Shown: in pieces, positions 1 through 6,066 of the stretch | Layout of the letters: every line of letters starts with the position of its first letter | How positions within the stretch are numbered: position 1 is the first letter of the stretch | Source: Candidatus Fermentithermobacillaceae bacterium | GTDB lineage: Bacteria > Bacillota > Sulfobacillia > Fermentithermobacillales > Fermentithermobacillaceae | Length of the DNA: 20,576 bases | Direction of reading: 5' to 3' | NCBI GenBank assembly: GCA_012842105.1 | Contig: DUTL01000097.1 | Coordinates: 1-20,576, forward strand | Made by a program: the position numbers and the translations under genes | Notes under the pieces: generated by a model | The model's input: the letters and a program-made list of their open reading frames with translations, nothing else | What the model was told of the DNA's origin: nothing | Databases searched by the model: none

Positions 1-574
1 CCAAAAGGCCCCGGTTTACTTCTTCCTGGGCTTCAATGCCGTTGCGCTGCAGTTCCAAAAACACATTATCTTTCCCGAAAATGTGTGTGTACCTGCCAAG
101 GCAGCTGCTCGCTTCTGCAAACCTCTGCTGGCGCAACAACCTTGGCACTTCACCGTCAAGGCACGCAGTGAGAGCTATTAACCCCCTGGAATACTTTGAC
201 AGGATCTCAAGATCCACCCGGGGCTTATAGTAAAACCCGTCGAGAAATCCTGTTGAAACAATTTTCAGCAGATTCCGGTACCCTTGCTCTGTTTCGGCCA
301 GCAGCACCAGGTGGTAAGGCTCGTCCCTTGTGCCCCGATCCTTGGTAAGCCTCGAGCCACGGGCAACATAAACCTCACATCCGATAATAGGCCGTATACC
401 TGCCTCTAAGCAGGCACTATAGAAGTCGATGGCCCCGTACATCACACCATGATCAGTCATGGCCAAGGCGTTCATTCCCATCTCGCGGGCCATTTGACAT
501 AACTCATGAATTCTGCAAGCCCCATCAAGCAGGCTGTACTCGGTATGTACATGAAGATGACTAAATGTGCTCAT
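1..574 (-). CDS. dnaE: DNA polymerase III alpha subunit, N-terminal part (cut by window edge)
   Basis: This is the N-terminal ~191 residues of the replicative DNA polymerase catalytic subunit. The start reads MSTFSHLHVHTEYSLLDGAC, the classic PHP-domain opening of DnaE. It is followed by MTDHGVMYGAIDFY, a GCEVYVA stretch, and a later IALTACLDGEVPRLL segment, all typical of the PHP domain that leads into the palm. The frame is open to base 1, so the gene continues outside the window and its polymerase domains are not visible. The ATG at 572-574 is chosen because the family motif begins there. Only a weak GGTGG lies upstream. A TTGACA-N16-TAAAAT promoter on the same strand sits just upstream. 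The FSHLHVHTEYSLLDG opening suits DnaE rather than PolC, which has its PHP domain internally. The gene diverges from the small zinc-ribbon gene. Confidence 0.95.
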   Translation of the reverse strand, partial: MSTFSHLHVHTEYSLLDGACRIHELCQMAREMGMNALAMTDHGVMYGAIDFYSACLEAGIRPIIGCEVYVARGSRLTKDRGTRDEPYHLVLLAETEQGYRNLLKIVSTGFLDGFYYKPRVDLEILSKYSRGLIALTACLDGEVPRLLRQQRFAEASSCLGRYTHIFGKDNVFLELQRNGIEAQEEVNRGLL

Positions 575-591
575 ATGATTTGTCGCCACCC

Positions 592-619
592 ATTTTAAGT
601 GATACATTTATCTTGTCAA
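592..619 (-). promoter_or_regulatory. Candidate sigma-A promoter for dnaE
   Basis: Read on the minus strand this is TTGACA (614-619), a 16-base spacer, then TAAAAT (592-597). The predicted start site near 585 gives a leader of only about 10 bases before the dnaE ATG, which is short and lowers confidence. The plus strand of the same stretch gives TTGTCA (613-618), a 17-base spacer and TGCTAT (636-641), a possible overlapping promoter for the divergent zinc-ribbon gene. Confidence 0.45.
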
Positions 620-655
620 ATGTATTCAAAGATTCTGCTATGGAAGGTGAATTTG

Positions 656-835
656 TTGCCCTGGAAGTTTTGCCCATCCTGCAAACAGATATCTTATTCC
701 GCTGCAACCCACTATGATTCCTGGCTGTGCCCATACTGCGCTATGCAACTCAAGAACGAACCCGAATATGACAGTGCTCAAGCAATTGAACTAAAGAAAG
801 AAAACTCATCCGAGCCGCCTGCGGTAAAACGCTGA
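656..835 (+). CDS. Small zinc-ribbon protein of unknown function
   Basis: This short protein has two CxxC knuckles (WKFCPSC and WLCPYC) about 18 residues apart, which is a zinc-ribbon layout, followed by a charged tail ending EPPAVKR. The frame is open back to a GTG at 599. That start would overlap the candidate dnaE promoter and has no ribosome binding site. A GGAAGGTG at 642-649 lies six bases before a TTG at 656, so I choose that start (59 residues); GTG at 647 is the alternative. The gene is divergent from dnaE and convergent with nth. Small zinc ribbons of this kind occur as hypothetical proteins. I do not recognise a specific function. The paired Cys motifs support it being real, although it is short. 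Confidence 0.55.
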   Translation: MPWKFCPSCKQISYSAATHYDSWLCPYCAMQLKNEPEYDSAQAIELKKENSSEPPAVKR

Positions 836-974
836 TGACAATCTGGCACCCTGCCGTTGCCGGCTTTATCTGCAATTCGTCTCGTGATATCATTGCCGGC
901 TCGATCACTAATGTTCCTCATAACATTTGCCGTGCCGGTTCAAACAGTTATTCTTCTCGTGCCGGAAAAGTCCT

Positions 975-1895
975 TCATCGCGCTTCAATAGGTTCATTGG
1001 GTAAAGTACCTGCCTCTTGAGCGTGGCAGCATGTTTCTTTAAGAGGGCACGACATGCATTTGGGCTTTCGGGAACTGCACATTTCCCGCCCATGATGTAT
1101 GAGCATAATGTGAAAAGGCATTTTGATCTCATCAGGAACCAGGTTCTCGAACATATTCTGAACAGACGAAGCATTCTGCTTCTTGCCGGCTAACCCTAGG
1201 CGCCTGGCAATCCTGAGTATGTGGGTGTCTACCGGAAACGCCGGCTTCCCCAAACCAAATGCAAGCACACATGCAGCTGTCTTGGGGCCAACTCCCGGAA
1301 GCGAAGTCAAATATTCCATGCTCTTTTGCTTCGGCCAATCAAACAACGGGCCCAAAGTAATATCGCCAAAGTCCTGTTTCAATTTTGACAACGCACTGCG
1401 GATCTTCTTGGTTTTCTGCCTCTGAAGCCCGCCACATGCCAGGGCAGCCTCTACATTGCATGGATCTTCAACAAGAACACTTTCCCAATCGTGGAATTGG
1501 GCTTTGAGTTCTGAAAAAGCACGCTTGCTTAGGGTATCGTTGGTTGCCTGGGAAAGAATGGTTGCTACCAATACATCTACCGGGTTGCCCCGAAAAGGTT
1601 CCAATAATTCTGAATGCGCTTCGGGATAGAGTTTGCTGATTTTATTATAAAGATCAATAATGCCCGATTGGCTGAAGCGTGAACCGCTTTGGCTGCTGCC
1701 TGAGCCGTCCTGGCAGGTGCCTAGACTGCCCTGGCTGATCCCCAGGTTGCCATGGCCGGTGCCCAGGCTGGTGCCTTGGCAGCCTTCACCGGTGCCCTGA
1801 CTGCCCTGGCGGATGCCTAAGTCCTGGTTACCGCCTGAACCATCTTTGCATTGATGCTTCAAAACATGTGCGGATTTCGTTGTGTGTTTCGTCAT
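975..1895 (-). CDS. nth: Endonuclease III with low-complexity N-terminal extension
   Basis: This is a DNA glycosylase/AP lyase of base excision repair that removes oxidised pyrimidines. The catalytic domain spans about residues 79-306. It has the helix-hairpin-helix LPGVGPKTA with the Schiff-base Lys205, the catalytic Asp223 in PVDTH, and a C-x6-C-x2-C-x5-C iron-sulfur loop (Cys273, 280, 283, 289). Typical family members are about 210-220 residues. The extra length is residues 18-78, a Gly/Ser/Gln/Thr-rich stretch with GSQGT, GCQGT and GSLGT units. The frame also opens at a GTG at 1928, but GGAG lies nine bases before the ATG at 1893-1895, so I choose that start (306 residues). It lies 76 bases downstream of murD on the same strand and may be co-transcribed. 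The enzyme call is firm. The role of the extension is unknown. Confidence 0.93.
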   Translation of the reverse strand: MTKHTTKSAHVLKHQCKDGSGGNQDLGIRQGSQGTGEGCQGTSLGTGHGNLGISQGSLGTCQDGSGSSQSGSRFSQSGIIDLYNKISKLYPEAHSELLEPFRGNPVDVLVATILSQATNDTLSKRAFSELKAQFHDWESVLVEDPCNVEAALACGGLQRQKTKKIRSALSKLKQDFGDITLGPLFDWPKQKSMEYLTSLPGVGPKTAACVLAFGLGKPAFPVDTHILRIARRLGLAGKKQNASSVQNMFENLVPDEIKMPFHIMLIHHGREMCSSRKPKCMSCPLKETCCHAQEAGTLPNEPIEAR

Positions 1896-1971
1896 GTTCA
1901 GATGCTCCTGAGCAAAATCTTTATACACCCTCCGGCTGTGACTGGCAAATACAGCCCACTTTCTTCTGCAA

Positions 1972-3384
1972 TCAAAGCGCCTTCACTATTTGCTTGAACA
2001 AACGGCCCCGTTCCTCGAAACTTGAAAACATATCATAACTGGCGCACGCAGGAGAAAGGGCAACGGATACTCCAGGGCCGGCCATGGTTCTTGCCACATT
2101 AACTGCTTCCTCCAAACCGGCGGCATCGATTATATCAGGTTCCCCGGGCAGGCCGGCTGTGGCCCAGGCATTCTCTATAGATTCCCTGATCTTCCCGGCG
2201 CACACGCCTATGAGAACAGCCTTACATCTTCTCTCCACGAATTTGCCGGCAAGTTCATCAAAAGGCAACCCCTTGTCGTAGCCTCCGAGTATGAGAACAA
2301 GGGGCCCCTCAATCGAATCTATGAGTGCAATAGCCCTGTCAGGAGAAGTTGCAATAGAGTCATTGTAAAACTTTACGCCATGGATTTCACGCACATACTC
2401 GATTCTGTGCTCAATGCCGTGAAATGATGTTATGGCTTTTTTGATGCCACAGGGATTAGCTCCCAACTGGAGCGAAAGCAAAATGGCGCCAAGGGCATTG
2501 GATATGTTGTGATTGCCTGGAATTGAAAAATCTTGTCTCCGTGCCACTACATAAGGCTCCTCGCCATTACCAGGGTTGTACACGAGGCCATCACCGTCGA
2601 GCCACGCAAGGCGGCGCTGTTTCTGTTTGAGCATGCCTGCCTTCGGCCTGCACAACGAAAAGAATCCTACATTGCCGGGGCATTCAGGCGCAACAACCCT
2701 GGTTGCTTCTTCATCATAATTCAGGAAAACCCAATCTTCTTTGGACTGGAACCGGAAAATGTTTTTCTTGGATTCTACGTATTCCTCAAAATCCTTGTGA
2801 ATATCCAGGTGGTTTGGCCTGATGTTTAACAGCAAAGCGTAGTGAGGGCTCCGGCGGCAAAGTTGCAACTGGAAACTGGATAGCTCAAGTATGACCAGGG
2901 CATTCTCAGGTATTTCATCAACCTTATCAATAAGAACCGGCCCAATGTTTCCCCCGACGAATACCTGAGTACCGGGCATGCTTTCCCTAAGCATAAGCCC
3001 TGCTAGCGTAGAGGTAGTGGTCTTTCCGGCGCTTCCTGTTATCCCTCCTACTACTCCCTTACATCTTCTGAGGAAAAGGTCAATCTCTGTGGAAATCAAT
3101 GCCCCTTTTCTTCTGGCCTCAGTTATCTGGGGATCGTGCTTCTTCATGCCCGGCGTGAGGAAAATATGCTCATAGCCAGGCAAACACGCCAGGTAATCAG
3201 GGCCCAGGCTCCACCTGGCCCCCTGTTCACTAAACTCTTCATATATGTCGCCAAGCTGGCCCCTGGTTTTGCGGTCAAAACACGTGAGCAGAGCCCCTTC
3301 CCTGAGAAGGTAGCGGCAAAGAGCCTGGTTAGATCTGCCCATGCCTACCACGGCCACCTGTAGATTCTTGTACGTTTCGGGCAT
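1972..3384 (-). CDS. murD: UDP-N-acetylmuramoyl-L-alanine:D-glutamate ligase
   Basis: This is a cytoplasmic peptidoglycan precursor enzyme that adds D-glutamate to UDP-MurNAc-L-Ala using ATP. At 470 residues it is close to the family norm. It has an N-terminal Rossmann-like region (VAVVGMGRSNQALCRYL), the Mur-ligase ATP loop GITGSAGKTTT (residues about 115-124), the central ELSSFQL and RPNHLDIH motifs, and the C-terminal HRIEYV, YNDSIATSPDRA and LSPACASYDMF blocks. The NDSIATSP form replaces the NDSKATN of many MurD proteins; I recall similar NDSIASSP variants from Clostridia. A GGAGGT ribosome binding site lies nine bases before the ATG. The gene is not next to other mur or fts genes. Only nth follows it on the same strand, so it is outside a dcw-type cluster, at least in this window. 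Confidence 0.93.
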   Translation of the reverse strand: MPETYKNLQVAVVGMGRSNQALCRYLLREGALLTCFDRKTRGQLGDIYEEFSEQGARWSLGPDYLACLPGYEHIFLTPGMKKHDPQITEARRKGALISTEIDLFLRRCKGVVGGITGSAGKTTTSTLAGLMLRESMPGTQVFVGGNIGPVLIDKVDEIPENALVILELSSFQLQLCRRSPHYALLLNIRPNHLDIHKDFEEYVESKKNIFRFQSKEDWVFLNYDEEATRVVAPECPGNVGFFSLCRPKAGMLKQKQRRLAWLDGDGLVYNPGNGEEPYVVARRQDFSIPGNHNISNALGAILLSLQLGANPCGIKKAITSFHGIEHRIEYVREIHGVKFYNDSIATSPDRAIALIDSIEGPLVLILGGYDKGLPFDELAGKFVERRCKAVLIGVCAGKIRESIENAWATAGLPGEPDIIDAAGLEEAVNVARTMAGPGVSVALSPACASYDMFSSFEERGRLFKQIVKAL

Positions 3385-3572
3385 TTTGCCCTACCTCCTT
3401 ACCATAAAGGCGGTCAATAGAGCGCTTGTCATGCGGTGCTTGCTGTACGATACTACACCTGCTGGGTAGTCTCTGTATGCTCTACCGCAGCAACTCGGCC
3501 TGTCAACTTGAAATGCTATAAGAACCTGCCTGTACCGTCAAGTTTACCATACGGGGCTGGTGCCGGAACACC
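3385..3572. other. Intergenic region upstream of murD
   Basis: No convincing gene is present. The murD ribosome binding site is at the left edge. A short inverted pair AACTTGA/TCAAGTT, with a loop of about 28 bases, lies between roughly 3507 and 3544, and ACCATACG at 3546-3553 recurs at 4024-4031 on the other side of the tandem array. I could not identify a confident murD promoter. Confidence 0.4.
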
Positions 3573-4025
3573 CAAAACCTGCCGCAGTGGCTCGATAGGC
3601 GAGCCGGTAGGTCCCCGGGAACCCTGTAAATCCGCAGGTGTGGCTCCGCAGCAAAGCCAGTCTGCGCCCGCGAACCACACAATCCCACCGGAGTGGCCCT
3701 ACCGTCGAGCCAGGCGGCGCCCGCGAAACCCGCAATTCCGCCGGAGTGGCTCTGCAGCCGAGCCAGGCGGCTCCCGCGAAGCACGCAATCCCACCGGACT
3801 GGCTCTGCAGCCGAGCCAGGCTGCTCCCGCGAAACCTGCAATTCCGCCGGAGTGGCTCTGCAGCCGAGCCAGGCTGCTCCCGCGAAACCCGCAATCCCAC
3901 CGGAGTGGCCCTACCGCCGAGCCAGTCTGCTCCCGCGAAGCACGCAATCCCGCCGGTGTGGCTCTGCAGCCAAGCCAGTCGGCGCCCGCGAAGCACAATC
4001 CCACGGGAGTGGCTCCGCAGCCAAC
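3573..4025. repeat. 53-bp tandem repeat array, about 8.5 copies
   Basis: Eight consecutive 53-base units start at 3573, 3626, 3679, 3732, 3785, 3838, 3891 and 3944, followed by a partial unit that has lost two bases and ends near 4025. The middle units (3732-3943) are nearly identical apart from alternating GAAACC/GAAGCA and TGGCTCTGCAG/TGGCCCTACCG variants. The first two units are much more diverged. Many units contain GGCTC-TGCAGCC-GAGCC, which can fold, and some have an outer CCGCC/GGCGG pair. The array is clearly richer in GC than the flanking genes. Because 53 is not a multiple of three and the unit lacks stops, all six frames stay open through the middle of the array, so I do not treat the overlapping frames as genes. 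It lies between murD and the aminotransferase gene. No function is recognised. Confidence 0.93.
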
Positions 4026-4189
4026 CATACGTATATAATAACCGGCACAGCAGATTCCAAGTACTGGCATACCAGCTCCGCTGCGCCGGCAGTGATGTCT
4101 GGGCTCTAAATCCATGCCGTGCCGCGCGGATTCAGAGACAATTCGTTGTGGACCGGCCTGAATTCACTAAGGTATACTGATTACTCCAA
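4026..4189. other. Intergenic stretch between the tandem array and the aminotransferase stop
   Basis: This stretch holds an AT-rich TACGTATATAATAA patch directly after the array and a moderately GC-rich tail. I see no gene and no hairpin with a T-run that would serve as a clear terminator for the aminotransferase gene. Confidence 0.35.
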
Positions 4190-5380
4190 TTACTCCAATG
4201 TCTCGAGCACCTCAGCCAAACGGTTCAGGCCTTCCTGGATCTTCTCCATTGATGTTGCATAAGAAAATCTCAGGTTACCTTCCGTGCCGAATGCCGTACC
4301 CGGAACAACTGCAATCCTGGCATCATCCAACAGGATATCTGCAAGGGCAGAGTCACTTGTAACCTGCTTGCCCGCAAGTTTCTTCCCTATAAGCCAGGTG
4401 ATATCGGGATACACATAGAAAGCTCCCGGAGGCGTCAGGCACTTGAATCCCGGCATTTCGTTAAGCCGCTCTACCATATAGTTTCTTCGCTTCTTGAACT
4501 CAACGCGCATTGCTTCAAGAGGTTCCTGGGGGCCTGCCAATCCTTCAAGCGCGGCTTTCTGCGAGATAGACGCAGCATTGGAAGTGGCATGGCTTTGAAG
4601 GTTGCTCATGGCCTTTATGACGTCTGCAGGCCCTCCGGCATACCCGATCCTCCAACCGGTCATAGAGTACGCTTTTGAAACCCCGTTAACCGTAACCGTT
4701 ATCTCCTTGGCCTCAGGGTTCACAGCCGCAAAAGCAACATGCTCTCCTTCGTAGATCAGTTTTTCGTAGATTTCGTCTGAAATCACTGCTACGTTATGCT
4801 TCACACATACCCCGGCGATCTTCTCCAGTTCGTCCCGGGTGTAAATCGCCCCTGTGGGGTTAGACGGAGTGTTGAGAATCATCAACGAAGTCCTGGGCGT
4901 TATCGCTTCTTCCAGCTGTTCCGCCGTGACCTTAAACCCGGTCTCGATACCCGATGGCAGGATTACAGGCCTGCCTCCTGCCAGGTGGACCATTTCAGGA
5001 TAGCTCACCCAGTACGGGGCCGGTATGATTACTTCGTCGCCTTCATCGCACAAGACTTGGACTGCATTGTAAATAGAATGTTTGGCGCCTGATGACACCA
5101 GTATGTTTTCAGGCTTGTACTCAAGATTGTTGTCCTTTTTGAATTTGGCGCAAATTGCTTCCCTGAGTTCAATAATACCTGATGCAGGAGTGTACTTGGT
5201 AAAACCGGCGTTAATCGCTTCTATGGCTGCATCTTTGATGTGATTAGGGGTATCGAAATCCGGTTCGCCTACACCAAAACTTATTACGTCAACGCCTTCT
5301 CGTATTAATTGCTTAGTCTTGGCATCAAGTGCCAGCGTTGGTGATGCACCAATCGAACGGGCCCGTGCTGACAGTTTCAT
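4190..5380 (-). CDS. Aspartate-type aminotransferase, class I, PLP-dependent
   Basis: This 396-residue cytosolic fold-type I aminotransferase probably interconverts aspartate and oxaloacetate, with 2-oxoglutarate as partner. It opens with LSARARSIGASPTLALDAKT and has GVGEPDFDTP, the YTPASGI segment, NTPSNPTGAIY (Asn174), SDEIYEKLIY (Asp202, Tyr205), and the PLP lysine Lys236 in VSKAYSMTGWRIGYAGG. A C-terminal LRFSYATS contains the substrate carboxylate arginine. This is the AspC/AspB pattern of subgroup I-gamma found in Firmicutes. Two purine-rich stretches (GGAGG and AAGAGG) precede the ATG, giving a strong ribosome binding site. The gene stands alone. The exact substrate cannot be read from the sequence, since relatives also use prephenate or aromatic amino acids. 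I therefore leave the symbol empty. Confidence 0.92.
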   Translation of the reverse strand: MKLSARARSIGASPTLALDAKTKQLIREGVDVISFGVGEPDFDTPNHIKDAAIEAINAGFTKYTPASGIIELREAICAKFKKDNNLEYKPENILVSSGAKHSIYNAVQVLCDEGDEVIIPAPYWVSYPEMVHLAGGRPVILPSGIETGFKVTAEQLEEAITPRTSLMILNTPSNPTGAIYTRDELEKIAGVCVKHNVAVISDEIYEKLIYEGEHVAFAAVNPEAKEITVTVNGVSKAYSMTGWRIGYAGGPADVIKAMSNLQSHATSNAASISQKAALEGLAGPQEPLEAMRVEFKKRRNYMVERLNEMPGFKCLTPPGAFYVYPDITWLIGKKLAGKQVTSDSALADILLDDARIAVVPGTAFGTEGNLRFSYATSMEKIQEGLNRLAEVLETLE

Positions 5381-5754
5381 GACCTCTTACCTCCAACCTG
5401 TTTTAGTGGCCAATGCACTAAGGAAATACTCAAGAATATTCTTTCTGTGTGCTGTGCAGAAACACCTTCTTCACAGCCGCCTTGTAGGATGTGCTGCAAC
5501 ATGTTTTGCACTATGTCGAGCACTGTTGTACTGGATTTGTGAATTTGGTTGAGGATCAAGAAGTGACAGTATCACCAGGCATAAACATGGTAGCCTCGAA
5601 AGTCAAATAACGTTCTGCATATTCGGCTTTTGCAGTTAAAGAGAAGTTTGGCGTGATTTTGACAGTTTGCTGCAGTGGGCCATAATTAGAAGGACAACGC
5701 AATTCAACAGTTGAATACTGATTCGATTCACACATAGCGGGCAGGTGAAACATT
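5381..5754. other. Divergent intergenic region (aminotransferase / AtpZ-like)
   Basis: No gene is convincing in this 374-base gap. It holds the aminotransferase ribosome binding site, an inverted repeat TTAGTG-N7-CACTAA at 5403-5421, a perfect 12-base palindrome AAGAATATTCTT at 5432-5443, and the promoter for the rightward AtpZ-like gene at 5659-5686. The two dyads lie upstream of the aminotransferase start and could be regulatory. No clear promoter for the aminotransferase was found. Confidence 0.4.
5659..5686 (+). promoter_or_regulatory. Sigma-A-type promoter for the AtpZ-like gene
   Basis: TTGACA at 5659-5664 and CATAAT at 5681-5686 are separated by 16 bases. A predicted start near 5693 leaves a leader of about 60 bases with an AGGTGA ribosome binding site before the ATG at 5755. 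Confidence 0.6.
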
Positions 5755-5979
5755 ATGGCCAAAAAGTCTGACAGCGGGTTGCTTCTAGCCGCAGGAGTGG
5801 TTCTGAGCCTTGGCTTTTCCTTGATAGGCTCAGCGTTACTGGGTATGTATATCGGATCGCTTATGGACAAAGGCAGTTCAACGAATGTTTACACTCCGGT
5901 TGGCCTGATAGTTGGCCTGATAGTAGGGTTTCACCGTTCATGGGTCATAGTTCGAAGCCTGATCAAAAAGAGAAAATAG
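5755..5979 (+). CDS. Orphan AtpZ/AtpI-like small membrane protein
   Basis: This 74-residue protein has two predicted membrane segments. The first is about residues 9-33 (LLLAAGVVLSLGFSLIGSAL...) and the second about 46-60 (YTPVGLIVGLIVGFH), with a GxxIGxLMDK turn between them and a basic tail SLIKKRK. This layout matches the AtpZ/AtpI family, small proteins usually encoded at the start of F-type ATP synthase operons, where they are linked to c-ring assembly or Mg2+ handling. No ATP synthase genes are in the window, so it is an orphan copy, and its link to ATP synthase is inference. AGGTGA sits seven bases before the ATG and a good promoter lies upstream. A strong hairpin directly follows the stop. 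The family call is likely but the sequence is short and low in information. Confidence 0.7.
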   Translation: MAKKSDSGLLLAAGVVLSLGFSLIGSALLGMYIGSLMDKGSSTNVYTPVGLIVGLIVGFHRSWVIVRSLIKKRK

Positions 5980-5986
5980 CTTCGAT

Positions 5987-6020
5987 ACTCGCCTAACCTG
6001 CACGCGCAGGTCAGGCGAGT
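5987..6020. terminator. Strong hairpin between convergent genes, probable two-way terminator
   Basis: ACTCGCCT-a-ACCTGC, a four-base loop ACGC, then GCAGGT-c-AGGCGAGT form a 14-pair stem with one A/C mismatch. It starts eight bases after the AtpZ-like stop and lies 47 bases before the end of the converging ABC gene. Neither side has a proper T-run, so intrinsic termination is likely but not certain. Confidence 0.6.
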
Positions 6021-6066
6021 GGGTCCGGGACGGTCCACCTGAACTATGCTCCGATCATTGATTAGA

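Noticed and set aside
3573..4025. CRISPR array
   Set aside because: Units are direct tandem copies with no unique spacers between them, and no cas genes are present.
3436..4180. Long overlapping open frames in all six frames across the tandem array
   Set aside because: They arise because a 53-base GC-rich unit without stops cycles through all frames. None has a ribosome binding site or recognisable domain.
5432..5443. AAGAATATTCTT palindrome as a definite operator
   Set aside because: It is perfect but short and AT-rich, with no promoter or known regulator tied to it; only noted in the gap entry.
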